Positions 12,787-24,987 of a stretch of DNA of 64,000 nucleotides are shown piece after piece. The notes under the pieces were generated by a model. It had not been told where the DNA came from, did no database searches, and was given only the letters and a program-made list of their open reading frames with translations. Each line of letters opens with the position of its first letter. The first letter of the stretch is position 1. Source of the DNA: Rotaria socialis (taxonomy: Eukaryota > Rotifera > Eurotatoria > Philodinida > Philodinidae); contig CAJNYU010004124.1 of assembly GCA_905331475.1 (NCBI GenBank), forward strand, positions 90,824-154,823, written 5' to 3'. A program made the position numbers and the translations under genes.

Positions 12787-14541
12787 TTAAGATGAAAATA
12801 CTAAAATACCTAATTTTGATAGATTTTTATTGATATCCACTGGTTTTCGTTCATATTTATCATTGTGGATTTTCGAATAGAGTACAGAATCGATTGAATT
12901 TAAATTACCACGACGACTCACCGATTGTGGTAAGCCAGTTTCAAAAGTTTTCACTGACGAAAACGGCGTAAGAATATGTTCGATACGATTAGAATGAATC
13001 AATGCTTGCAGACGAGCATATTCATGATCGCGAAGATTCGATAGGGCTAATTTACGTTCTTGATTTTCATTCGTGATCGGGTCCGATAAATCAAGACGAC
13101 CTAGTGTATGTATTTCTTCTTTTTTAGTTTTTTGATCGTGACTAATCCAATTGGTCGTATGTGGATTCAGTTTAGATTTTCTATACAGAATCGTTTAAAA
13201 TGAATTCCAAGAATAAAAATATACAACAAACCTTGTATCTTCTGTTTGTTCGCTAGAGGGTGTTTGCTCATCATCTGTTAAATATGATTCACTGGAGAAA
13301 CGTGATACAGGTGGTGAAGATTTTGTGCGTTCGTTTATTTGTTTCAGATGATATTCATGTGATTCAATTATTAGAACTTGATGACGAAGTAATGGAAGAT
13401 AACGATTTGATTTGCTGAGAAATCGCTCGGGATATTGGTGAAATTTTTGAACCGAACTTTTCGTTATGAACAATTTCGAATTTTGACTTTTCAATTTTAA
13501 TGAGGGTTTACTCTGCTCTTTCCTATGTTCGACAATTGATACCGGAGTAGATGAATTCGTTGTGCAATCTTCGTATAATCGCATTTCATTGCCTGATTTA
13601 ATATTCCGATTTGGTCGCTCGTTGTAAACCGGTGGCCGAGATTTGTTTGATACATGAGCAGATTGACTAACAAGTTTTGTGCTAATATGAAGATTATCCT
13701 TTTTTTCATCATGTGGCATTTCCGTTGGTTTTGTAACTGACGGCTAGCATATGAGTATACGAAATAGATCAAGTGAACTTTTGAATGATTTTTTTTTAAA
13801 AAGAATTAAAACAATTTGCATTTCTTAACCGAATAATCCTATTTTCGATATCGGCTTTATTTGAAATCCGATAAAGAAAAGCTCATTTAATTTAACTTTT
13901 GCAATGAAAGTAAATCCTATCGACATACCCATTTTTCTTCTTCTTTGAATGATTCAATGTATTCAGTCAATTTTTCGTCAGTTGAAATACTTACGGATGG
14001 ATTAGCAACTGTGTGTTCCATATATCGAGAACGGACTGTTTTAGTTGTATCATTGCCTTTTGAAACTACTGCTGAATGATCATTATCATTTTCGTATAGA
14101 TCCGAATTTTTACAACATTTTCGAACATAATTTAATGTACTGAAAATAATGAAATATTTTCTAATAAGTAAAAACACTAACAAATATTGATTACTCATGT
14201 ATAGCTTGATTATCTTTATGACGTAAAACTTGTTTAGTCGCAAATAATTTTTGATCGTAATTTCTTCTGTCTATAAATTTTTGTCGTTGTTTACCTAATT
14301 GAAATAATTGTATATTAAGCCGACGATCAGCTTGTAATAGTGCTATCTCCGATCGGTTTGGTCTTGATGATGTCCGTAGAGTAGTTGATGATCGTAGTTC
14401 TTCATCTTTTCTTGTTGAAGTATACCGACCTTTATTTACCCAACGTTCAATACGTTGTCTACGAAGCGGAAGTGTAATCGTACGGAGAAAATCCGTTTTA
14501 GAATGGACATTTTTTTGTATTGGTGTTTCATCAATTGCCAT
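12787..14541 (-). CDS. Unidentified 487-residue basic protein
   Basis: Not recognised. Four exons (14541-14195, 14139-13929, 13743-13232, 13180-12787) join in frame with GT-AG introns of 51-185 bp. The product starts MAIDETPIQKNVHSKTDF and has no signal peptide or membrane segment. It is hydrophilic and rich in Arg, Ser, Gln and Lys. Residues about 20-116 are strongly basic and helical-looking (RRQRIERWVNKGRY, LGKQRQKFIDRRNYDQKL). The middle is Ser/Pro/Glu-rich and probably disordered (SSPPVSRFSSESYLTDDEQ). The C-terminal quarter is again helical (NENQERKLALSNLRDHEYARL). Such composition is common in cytoskeletal and ciliary proteins, but that is only a guess. Clean codon-phase joins across four exons argue it is a real gene. 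Confidence 0.7.
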
Positions 14542-15458
14542 ATTGAAAGTATCTTATATATATATCAAAAGAAAATTACCCTGTAAAAATCAATGCTGCT
14601 GATTCAAATTTTGGAATATGTAAAACATAATTATTATATGTATGAATCGATGAAATTCGTATTTTGTTTTATACGCCTGTTGTGTTTAAGTGTTTCGATT
14701 TAGTATTAAAAGAAAGAAAGAATTTACAATAGAGGCACAACATGTTTCTTTTCGATCGTTTTATGTAAATGAGGCATTTCTAATGTCGTCAAGAGGCTTA
14801 AATATTATATATTTAGGGCTTTGAAAAAAAAATTAATATTAATATTTGTTTCGAATGATGAAAATATTTCGTCATTTTTTTATGGGCTGCTTAAAACGGA
14901 TAAACATGCGGAGCGTTTTCGATAATTTTTAATGGAAATAACAAAGATTAAAATATCATTTGAAGTGCAAACCTATTGAAATGCCTTGCTACAAATACAC
15001 AATATTTCACTTGTCATAGTTTTATTTATACAAGCCATAAATATTCATCTACAACATGAATGACTTGTTGCAATCCTTGATTGAAACTCAATAAATATAA
15101 ATTGAAGTTTTCTTTTTTCTCATAAATATATTTCGCATATGCAATTAGATTCAAATGAAATAATAGTTGGATCAAATTTTGTCATCTGATACTTTAAAAG
15201 CAATTTCACCGATGGATATTTTTATAGTCGAAAATGCAATTTTATTTTATTATTATTAAACAACATTTTAATTTGTAAGTAAACAAATGCAAGACTCTAC
15301 AATATGTATATAACTTCTTAGGCGATTAATATAGATTGTTTGATTAATCAAACGATGTTGTTCTCGAGGAACAACAATGAAGAGATCGAAGTATAACTAT
15401 TATCTAAAATAAACCAAAAATATATTCCTAAACTGTTCGTTATCTAATTTACAATTTG
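14542..15458. other. Intergenic, no gene recognised
   Basis: Very AT-rich spacer between two minus-strand genes. I see no open frame with coding character and no repeat structure. Confidence 0.5.
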
Positions 15459-15875
15459 TTAATCTTTTTTTCGTCTTAAACCTAAATATTTATTTGGTAT
15501 ATAAGCTTGTGGAAATAAAGAAGCGCGTTGGCCGCGTGGAATACGAAATAAATAACGTATATATCGTTGTCGTTCTGATATTGGAACACCTTTTGGTACA
15601 CTACAGGCTCGACGAAATCCATTTGAACCAGCATACAATAATTCGGTGTCGTTTTCAAAGATTCTTTTACTTGGTTGTTCACTAAATAAATCAAGTTCAC
15701 TGGGTTGTATACATCGTTTTTCTCGAATCATTTTCTGTGGACCATAAACCAATTTTGTGTCCATATGAAAACGTAATGGTGCAGAAATCGGGCGATATTT
15801 TGTATTTTTAGATGCTAATGAACGAAATAAAGTCTTAATAATAATTGAGGAAGGTTTCAACATTGAGAAATACAT
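15459..15875 (-). CDS. Unidentified small basic protein
   Basis: Not recognised. An open frame of 138 codons from the ATG at 15875 starts MYFSMLKPSSIIIKTLFRS, which is acid-free and Arg/Ser/Lys-bearing like a mitochondrial presequence. The C-terminus is very basic (IPNKYLGLRRKKD). The frame extends further upstream to 15962 but without an ATG. An alternative model splices an upstream ATGATTG (GTTTGT donor near 15940) to an acceptor TTCATTAG at about 15820, giving MIASKNTKYRPISAPLRF and removing the presequence-like part. The region from KYRPISAPLRF onward is common to both models. Function unknown. Confidence 0.5.
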   Translation of the reverse strand: MYFSMLKPSSIIIKTLFRSLASKNTKYRPISAPLRFHMDTKLVYGPQKMIREKRCIQPSELDLFSEQPSKRIFENDTELLYAGSNGFRRACSVPKGVPISERQRYIRYLFRIPRGQRASLFPQAYIPNKYLGLRRKKD

Positions 15876-16584
15876 TTTGTAACAGTAAGAAGAAATTCCG
15901 TGTTTAGGGAAAAAACGCAGATAAGTTAAAATTACAAACCAATCATGAAACGAATTTTTCAACAGATGTCGATCAAATAATTACGTAGTCAAAAGTAGGA
16001 AAGAGAATGCAATTGAAACACAGATTAAACTATATTATTGTATACCGTCTGAAATAACGGCGTTGAACCTTTTCTACTTATACATTTACAGGGTGGCGCA
16101 AAGGTCGGTATACCGAAAAAAAATCGAATATCTCCATTAAAACTTCTATTAAACGAGCTGATTTTTTTTTATCAAGGATAGAGGCGTGTTCAAAGTTTAT
16201 ATCCACAGAGAAATGCTCAGAGAGACCCTTTATTAAGTACTATTATTAACCTCAACAAAAAAATTTTACTTTTTCACAGGTAGGAAAAAGCAAATATACG
16301 ATAATAAAAGTGTAGTTTATCAAGGCAAAATGTAAATTCTCAATCATGTTTCTTTTGTTTATTATCAAATGCATCTTACGGTTATCTATTGAGAAGAAAA
16401 GAAAAGAAAAGACAAACCAGATAGCAATTTTAATTTTATAGCCCACCCTGCATATCTGGCAATTTAATTTTTTCATTACATAAGGAAACTGGTTATGTAT
16501 AATTTGCATTTTAAGAAAATTTATTGATTTTAGATTTACGAAAAAGAATTACTTTGTAAATGAAGAAAACAACACAGAAAAGCA
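15876..16584. other. Intergenic, no gene recognised
   Basis: Spacer between the small basic protein gene and the 3' end of the ariadne gene. No convincing open frame on either strand. Confidence 0.5.
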
Positions 16585-19411
16585 CTAGTATGGATCAAGA
16601 CCTATCCATCTCTGTTTACTATATCCGTCTTTACAATCTTTCACTAAAATTTTTCTTCGTTGTTCGCAAAAATTTGTTGTATCTTTTAATTTTAATACAG
16701 TTTCATGTTGGCCATCGAATTCACGTTCGAGAAATTCCGATAAAATTTCTGTTGTTTGCTCTAAATGTGCTTGATTGTCTTCGAACATTATCGATTCATT
16801 ATTTCGTTCCAAATAGAATGCAAATGGATATGTGTATTTCAGCGTACGTCGGCATTGTTGCAAAACTTCAAATGCTTTTCCCGGAGCTTGTCGATCTGCA
16901 TACGTCATCGCTCGGACTTCCATTTCCTTTTGACGTTCTTCAACTTTTTCTTTGAGTTTACTTTCAAACTCAAGAGATTGACTATGCGCTTGATAGCGTG
17001 TAAAATAATGTATGTAACGTTTGAGAATTTCGCGAGCACTGGCTTGAGCTTCTTCGGTTGCCTGTGCATGATAAACATTGCATTGTTGAGTTGCATGTGA
17101 CTTCCAATCGCCTTTATCAAAAAGAAAACAAATGATTATTTGATAATAATTTTTTTTAGCTGAACCGAGTCATCATGAAATGAGTTGATTTAAATGAACT
17201 CTTTTGATACTTTGTTTCACATCTAACGACGCTCGAGGAATATGGGCATATCCTGGTAACAACAATCATTCAAACTTCTCTTTCTCCAAATGTGCAGCTG
17301 ATAACAACGAACGTCTCGCTCAAATGTTTGAAATATCTTCTGTGTGTATATCACGGATATTGATTCACGCTCCTGATATCTGCGCCGAGATTTAATTTAC
17401 TTCACTAGATATTTCATGGGCTTCGATCTTAGGGATCTGTAAAATAGTCATGGTCAGTGTTTACCAAAAAGAAAACTATCGAATATACTTTCATATTGGT
17501 TATTTTGATTTGATTAAAGACATCGTATCTGACATTTCTATTCACTATTCTGATAAAAATCTTTAATGATAACGAGTCTGTTTCCACGAATCGGAATTTT
17601 CGAATTGTATAGGTTTTACTTGTCGGATATGAAAAATAAATATGCGAGAGTTTAGACTACGAAAAGCGGTTCCTGAGTTTCTTCTAAAAATATCAGTTGC
17701 AGTCTTTTTTTATTTTTATTTTCATATATTAAACTAATTCTCTAAGTAACATCGATTCAAGGACACTGGTAACTTGACAAAAAAAAGCCTGTCGTATATT
17801 CGTCGTTCCGATACGTGTATATAAAATAATGTTTTCGTTGTTAACGAGTCAAAATCATATCTGTCAATTTTATATGTATTCGTAAAAGTGCGCTCGAGGG
17901 AAAAAAACGATTTTGTAGATTCCTATTTGATTTTCAAGAAATCAAATACCATAGGAAAATTTTGACGATTATACTCATCAACAGTTAGCTTTTCTATTCA
18001 TCACGATTGAATATAGAAATATGAAATAAATTTCTAATCCGAAAATAATTTAAACGTACCGAAGCATAACCAACAAAATTCATAGCCACATCCTGGTTTT
18101 CTACACGCTAGAAAAAAAAAGAAAATCAAATTTTCTCAGCATTGACAGACTAAATCAACTTACTCATATGATTACAACCGCCATTTTTTTCAATAGCCGA
18201 ATGACATTTTGGACAATCTTTTGTATCTAATAAAAAAATTTCATACCATCATCAGATTAATGAAAAACAATTAACATTGTTTTGTTAGTATAATTGACAC
18301 CGATCGAAAGAATTGATTTTGAAATTCTTTAGAAAATTAAATATGATTATATTAAATAATCGAGAATTTCTTCATAAGATACAAAGTTTTCTCAACTTCC
18401 CAGCCGCGAAAACTTTGTAATCTGACATGGAATGTAAAAAGATAATGGACCATATATTAGATACTTACTAGCAATCACCCATGTGCCATTCATTGATTCA
18501 TTGCAATTTTTCTGTTCCCATTTTGCCAACAATGAACATTGAATCGGTTCATGCCACGGCTTTGAACATTGAAAGCAGAATGATGTTTTACAGTTATCAC
18601 ATTCAATAAGATGTGCACGATTAGCGGAATAGGTGTTTAATTTAACTATAGTTACACATCCATTTCCTGGGCACCATTGTGTTAAACGATTTGCTTCAAC
18701 AAATGCTTGTACCAAATTTTTTCGATAACGATCACAAAGATTTTGATCATTTGATAATAATTCTAAGATTTTTTCATCGTCAATAACTTCAATACATCTT
18801 GATAGACAATATATTGGTCTAAGACAACCGTGCTGTCCTATATTTGCTTCGAGATAACTGTGCCAGCAAGTTAAACAATGTTGATGTCGACATCTTAATG
18901 CATAAAATTCACCTGAAGGCTTTTCTGAATAACAACTACAAAAACAAATTCAGTATGAAATTAATGTTTGTTTTTTAGATCTTGTTTTTTACGTGCGGCA
19001 AGTTTTATTTGTATTATCAGTTGCCATTTGTTCAACAGCTGCAAGCATTGGATCACGTTCAGGAGCGTGTCCAGGCGAAAGAGGATTCGATTGAAGCGAC
19101 GGTGATAAATATGGATTAGCTACGTTAAGTTCTTTAAATAATATTTCTGCGTCTGTAAAAAACTTTTCTAGAACAAAATAGAACTTGCGTCTTTTCATTA
19201 AAATAAATGAAAATCTACCTGTAAGTGTATCTTGATCCCAATGGAAATTATTCAGGATTAATCGTACCAACGTGGTTGATGGTAAATTAAGAATTTCATT
19301 GACATCTTTAGCTGCTTTCGTAATTTCATGTAAAGCTTCGGTTTCAGTTAGCAAGTAATATTTGATTTTTTCGTCAGCCGTAATTGTAGTTAGAGAAATT
19401 TTTGACTGCAT
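16585..19411 (-). CDS. ARIH1: Ariadne-type RBR E3 ubiquitin ligase (ARIH1-like)
   Basis: Six exons (19411-19219, 19167-18993, 18935-18469, 18226-18164, 18107-18060, 17111-16585) join in frame to 490 residues, a little shorter than human ARIH1. RING1 begins at KTCRTCYSE (about residue 120) and ends at CLSRC. The IBR follows with [31 protein letters not shown]2/Rcat has [18 protein letters not shown] then [16 protein letters not shown]301 right after NHMT is the catalytic Cys that accepts ubiquitin in this family. The C-terminal Ariadne domain is clear ([35 protein letters not shown]). Known role: charged by UBE2L3-type E2s and activated by neddylated cullin-RING ligases to monoubiquitinate their substrates. 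Intron 5 is 948 bp; the others are 51-242 bp. Confidence 0.95.
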
Positions 19412-20441
19412 TATGAAATCTATTCGTAAGCGTCAAATAACATCAATTTCTTTAAAATATTTTCGTTGAATGCAACAGCACGAACAGAGCAATGGTGCAA
19501 CTTTTCGAATGGACCACACCTTGATGTTTATTGATGAATCAATTTTAGATGAAAAATGTATCGATCAAATGCGACATCTTTGGTTTCGAAACGTCTGTCT
19601 CTCGTTGCATTTTCATAACTCATAGGATTGTTTGGGATAGTTCTACGTCAAACATCTAGAAACGATTTTCTGTATGGATTCTCAAATTCTTCTCGAAATA
19701 CTTAGTTTTTCCTTCGTGGTCTCAACCAAACGAATATCATATTTATCTAATGTTACGTACTGTAAATTTCTTTTTAGAAATGTCCGACGAAACTGATGGT
19801 TACTTTTAGATTGTTTTGAACGCCTTTGCTTTAAACTGTTACAAACATAACCAAAGACTTGCGGGAAACCGCTAACAGAAACATGCAACAATAAAGATCA
19901 TGCCGTTTGATATCTCTTAGCATAAATATAAATTTCGCATTCATAATTTGCATATTCTATCTAGCGAACGGCTGTTTCTTAATATGATATTTTCGTTATC
20001 TATGAAATATTAAATAAACACCAACGATCTATTTTTTGCTACACTACATCCTAAACTATGCTCTATTATAGTACTAAACCCCTACGGTAATTCTCTTGAT
20101 CTCTTGAATTTTTCAGGTTTTTCGAATATTATTCAAACATTTTTCTTTCTGGCGAACTGTTTTTGTGCATTCGTTTACAGCTGTAATATCCTTTATGATA
20201 CATGACTTCATAGTTTAAAGTCCGCTCTGTGTGATATATAATTTTAATCGTATCTTTTCTTTGGCTATAACATTAAAAAAGGACTCATTTTTTTTCACGG
20301 ATACAGTACATTTTTAATAAAAAACGGCAAAAAACGCATTTTTTCCTGCCGGAGTCCACAGAATTTACTATTAAACAATTGAGCAGGCGAGCATGTCATA
20401 CTCTATTTGGATACATATTTAAATAGTAAAAAATTATGTCA
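19412..20441. other. Intergenic, ariadne promoter side
   Basis: No gene recognised. A 69-codon minus-strand frame at 19682-19891 is open from an ATG but has no splice partner that I can identify. It is left as unannotated. Confidence 0.45.
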
Positions 20442-20449
20442 GTCATCTC

Positions 20450-21075
20450 CAGGGTGGCCAGATCGACAATTGAAAAATCAGAAACTTTTTATAAAAATCA
20501 GAAAACGATCAGAAAGCTTTTTAGGAGAAATCAGAAGTTTATCAGAAAGATCATTTTTTGTGAAATAGCGACTTCTGTATAAGATGCTGGCATTAACTAT
20601 TTCACTACTTTTATGTCATTGACTGGTATTTCATTTCCAAAGATTTGTCACTATAAAGATGAATATTCCTTTATATGCCGACATGATATTGCTGTGGCTA
20701 ATTAATTTACTTCGATTTGTTTCTCTTCGCAATCAAATTCAACCATATTAATATCATCCAATAGATAATTTTGTTTTTATCTGTGGAATGCTCAATTAGT
20801 TAAGATTCTTGAAATCAAGAAAAGAAATTTATCAAATTCTAGCGCATTGGTGTAGCTGAAGTTGTCTATGTAAGTCAGAAATTACCAACGGATAATTGAG
20901 AAAAACAAGGTGCCGTAATATACATCTATAATAGTAATGCGTTATAATTGTACTGAACTGCACTAGCAAAACTGGGATGTGAAATAGTTTTGAATTCGGC
21001 AAAAAATCAGAAGAATCAGAAAGGACTTCAAATTTCAGAATTCCCCCCTACTGTTCAGGAGATCTGGCCACCCTG
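20450..21075. mobile_element. Non-autonomous hAT-like element (MITE)
   Basis: A 626-bp element bounded by a 15-bp perfect terminal inverted repeat, CAGGGTGGCCAGATC at 20450 and its complement ending at 21075. It is flanked by an 8-bp direct repeat with one mismatch (GTCATCTC at 20442-20449, GCCATCTC at 21076-21083). An 8-bp duplication and CAGGG ends fit hAT elements. The interior is AT-rich, has CAGAAA-type subterminal motifs at both ends, and encodes no transposase. Confidence 0.8.
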
Positions 21076-21083
21076 GCCATCTC

Positions 21084-22369
21084 CTATATCTAATCTGCCT
21101 TTGACAGATTTTTCTTGTGCGATGCCATGCATATGCATCGCAGACGGCATTAACGATGAGTTTTCAGCGTGAGTTCATAGAGGATATTTGCGAAAGTTGA
21201 AATTGACGTAATCAAGCTTTATTATGTTCTCGATAGCAAGAGCAAAACATTTACTAGTCGTATAGACATTATTGATTTTATAACTAACTGTTGAGGCTCC
21301 GTTTTGAGAAGAGAGATGGTGAAAGTTAGCACCACGCTGCTTGTTAAAATCTTTTGAACACGATGTTTCAGTAGGACAAAATAAACGATTCAGATTGAAT
21401 GTTAGACGCATTTTGTGGTGACTCCTTATATTGATGCATTGCAAAATATAACACAATGTGAAGTAGATGTAGATTTAAGACAAAATGTTTTTTTTGTTGA
21501 ATGTTTCCGGAGTGAGTCAAAAAGCACTTTTGCTGAGCTTTGACTCAGAAAAATGTTACAATAACAAATTGTTCTCACGCAGAGCGGAAATTATTCTCCG
21601 GGATCAATTATTGTAAAGAAAGCTGGAAGTTAAAAGAAGAGCACAGCAGTTTGCCGAGAAACAAAAATAACGGTTCAATAATTTTGGAGGGGGTGTAAAA
21701 CAATGTAACCCGGTATTTATAAATTAGCATAAAGCCATCTATTGATTGTATCGGTAACGGATGTAATAATGTTAATGTAATTTCTAGAGACTCACATTAA
21801 ATATTGAAAATATGATAGAAAAAAAGAACAGTAGTTGACTATATTTCAAACTGAACATCGCGATTGTAAGTATGATTTTTTTTGGAAATCCACTTTTCAT
21901 AAAATTAACAAAGTTAAAATGTGCACGGCATCCAAATGAGATGGAGGTCAATCAAATTTCGATTTGTAGGATTAGACTTAAAAACCATGTTAAGCTTTCA
22001 CGATTATCGTATAAGTTCAACTCACACATATGTAATACGAAGTCCGGTGTTAGAAGTCATCGTTACTACATTCAAGTAGTGGGCTTTATGAATCTTGAAC
22101 ACAGAGATGAATCATTTCATTGTATTCCTGATTAAAATATAATCTTGAAAGTCAAACAAATGGGTTTAAAAACAACATTTCGTGATAAATTCTCATTAGA
22201 AAAAATATTTATCGAAAACTCATTTTACTTCTGTTTCTGCTCTTCAAATAGATTCAATTAGAAATCATCTGTCTTTTTGCCTTATAGGCATTGTTTTTGT
22301 GACCCGGCGTCATTTGAATTCTTGCATTTTGTCATTCAAAATTAAATGAAAAATATTTCCGATAGATTA
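21084..22369. other. Intergenic, no gene recognised
   Basis: Spacer between two inverted-repeat elements. Open frames at 21175-21456 and 21872-22135 lack coding character. Confidence 0.5.
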
Positions 22370-22688
22370 CACTAGCCGACGATCTTGACTTCGATCTATC
22401 CAGATTCTTGTTTTTCTTGAACTTCAGGCAAGATTCTTTGCGAGAGGAAAGAAACAAGATTCTTGTCTGAATTTCAAAAGATCTTGAATATATCTTACCA
22501 TTCTTGCCTGATTCTTATTTATTTGAGCAATCAGACAAGATTGTGTTTTTCTTGAATAACAGGCAAGAATCTTGTTTCTTTCCTGTACCGAAGAATCTTG
22601 CCTGAATATTATGATTACAAAGAATCTTGTCTGGTATTCAAGAAAAACAAGAATCTGGACAGACCGAAGTCAAGATCGTCGACTAGTG
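22370..22688. mobile_element. Palindromic MITE, TA-flanked
   Basis: A 319-bp element with long imperfect terminal inverted repeats of roughly 75 bp. The ends read CACTAGYCGACGATCTTGAC inward from both sides. TA dinucleotides flank both ends (22368-22369 and 22689-22690), as expected for Tc1/mariner-type insertion. The interior is built from repeated CAAGATTCTTG-like motifs in both orientations, so nearly the whole element can fold into a hairpin. No coding capacity. Confidence 0.75.
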
Positions 22689-22690
22689 TA

Positions 22691-23100
22691 CTAGCTATTT
22701 GATATTCTCGTAGAGTATAAAAGTGAATATGAGTGTTTCAGTTTGGTCGTAGTAATAATAGAGCTCATATTTGTAAGATGATCAGCTGAATCATTTCTAC
22801 GTTAAATATTCTAGTAATCAATAAATAGTTTCTATTACATCTAGTAATTCTTAGAATATGCGCTCATTCGGAGTGGCTAAGCATTGCAAAGTCAAAGTAG
22901 GATGATTTTAAGTCATTAATTTTCAATAACTAAAGTCCTACCAAACATGATTGAATAAGTTAAACTTATAATATTTCAATAGAAAAATCAATACTAAAAT
23001 TTCATGTGAGCGTGATGGTAGGACTCACACTTATGAGCTATGTTTCTGTATTTCGAAGCTTCTGATCATTCAGACATCTCGTAAGATACGAATGAAAGTT
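22691..23100. other. Intergenic spacer
   Basis: Nothing recognised between two inverted-repeat elements. Confidence 0.5.
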
Positions 23101-23348
23101 CCCAGGTCGACTGATCCGATAGGAACCTGGAAATATCCTACAATCCGATACAATTCTATTGGATTCCGGGTCGAGGAATCGCTGTCGGATCCTCAGTGTC
23201 GGAATCCTATGAACTTCCGATGACATACAACGGTTTTTCCTTGGAATTCATAGGAATCCGACACTGAGGACTCGATAAAATCCTATTGGATTTCAGTCGG
23301 ATCGGATGGGTTCCGATAGGTGCCTACTGTCGGATTGCTCGACCTCGG
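23101..23348. mobile_element. CCCAGG-ended inverted-repeat element, copy 1
   Basis: A 248-bp element whose ends are CCCAGGTCGACTGATCCGA and, read inward from the right, CCGAGGTCGAGCAATCCGA. The interior repeats GATAGGATTCC/GGAATCCTATC-like motifs in both orientations. Related copies lie at 32775-33116 and 38503-38813. TT flanks both sides. No open frame. Confidence 0.65.
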
Positions 23349-24496
23349 TTGATGAGTATACTTTGACGTTTGGTTATACTAAAATGCTCTTTTTATTTCA
23401 TTTTATTGATTAACTTGATACTGAACTCAAACGATTAGGGTTTTTTCTATGTTTAGTGAAAAGTTCGGTTTCAGTTTTTAATCATCATATTGCTGCCAGT
23501 AAGCATAGGGGTTTGATTATATTTTTTCAAAATAATTTCTTGTGTTCGACCGATGAGATAAATTTAATCACACATCGACTGGTCAATCTTGAAAAAAATA
23601 GAACATTTTGCTTTTAATACTTTCAAACTTATATCTCTTATCACTAGATCAATAGGGCGATAGATTAATTCTCGTCTTTGCTTTTTCAAAATTACTAGTA
23701 TATTATTACAGACTCATTCAATTGTTATAAAAGTTGTAATCAGCTCTTTAAGTGATGCTATTTTACTTCAAGCAATAAAGCCATAAGCACATCCATTTGT
23801 TCCCATAAATATAATAAATAAAAACTTGAACAGAAAATCACTTAGTAATAATTCTTTTCTGGGAAAATTGGTAAGCGAGATGTGAAGTGTAATCGTTCGG
23901 ACTTTTTTGAATTATTTAATATTACTAACTACTTGATCACCTTTGTGAACTTATGCCTATGTCGCAAGTATTTTATTTTTCATATCTTTTCACCCAAAAA
24001 GAAACTATCAATATCGAATGAGAGGTTCAACTGTATCGATAACAAAAGTCTCAAACTATAATTTAATCCTCACGTATTAGCTACAAATCCAGTATTATCA
24101 TTGTTCTAATAATAATAGAAAGCGTAGAAAACTCGAGTAATGACGTGCACCTCCCTCGAAGTCTTTTCAGAAGAAGTAATTGTAACTTTGCATGATGTTG
24201 GTGTATCACGTAAGAGCAATGCTTTTACTTCACATCTTATTCTATGCCTTTAAAGAAAAAAGGTTTACATCATAATACTTGAAATAATATTTATGATGTA
24301 ATATTTTGATAGAATTTTGTCTTTTTTGTAAAAATAGGTATGTTGGTCTCGTTATTAATTTACCAAGAAGTTGCCGGTCAATCGTTTACACGATTAATTA
24401 AGAAAATATGTTCGATTATTTTTCTCTTGTTTTACTAAAGAAAGCTAAACACATTAATCTTTATTTTGCTTCATTACGGAAGGGCGGCTTTTGTGT
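23349..24496. other. Intergenic, no gene recognised
   Basis: AT-rich spacer with no convincing open frame. Confidence 0.5.
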
Positions 24497-24504
24497 TATG
24501 TAGG

Positions 24505-24621
24505 TAGACATGGGCGATTCTTAAAAAATTAAACTTGGTGATTCCGATACGATCCCAAAAAGCATGCAGCCGATTCCAGTACGATTCCGATTCCAAAAAA
24601 AGCTGACTTTGCCCATGTCTA
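24505..24621. mobile_element. Short hAT-like MITE with perfect 8-bp target duplication
   Basis: A 117-bp element with TAGACATGGGC at both ends (inverted) and a perfect 8-bp duplication TATGTAGG at 24497-24504 and 24622-24629. The interior repeats GATTCCGATACGATCC-like words. The end sequence and 8-bp duplication fit the hAT superfamily. Being intact on both sides suggests a fairly recent insertion. Confidence 0.85.
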
Positions 24622-24629
24622 TATGTAGG

Positions 24630-24987
24630 CCACTTCAACTCGACTTCTATTTCCTATATTCTACTCTAAATCTGCTTAAACTTCTGCTCGTTGCTGTTCA
24701 AATTATTTCTCACTATGAAGTTCAGAATCAACTTTTGCTCATTTCTTCTTTTCGAAAAAGAAAAACAGACTTATCATCATCGGATAAACATTACAAATAA
24801 AAATCTCACATGATCTCAATGGGTTTTCTTTCATTATTCGATAAATATTTTTTCTCGCGTTGCTATTCGAAAAAACGTTTTGTAATCATATAAAAATTTA
24901 CATTTATAGATGATTTCTTTTTTATTAGGTGATAATGAGAATAAAGATAGAATTGTAGTCATTTATATTTTTTGTTTGTGGTTTTGG
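24630..24987. other. Intergenic spacer
   Basis: Nothing recognised; includes the 3' flank of the secreted-precursor gene to the right. Confidence 0.5.

Noticed and set aside
16560..17100. Plus-strand open frames of 111-131 codons
   Set aside because: They lie antisense to the last exon of the ariadne gene, which has clear family motifs.
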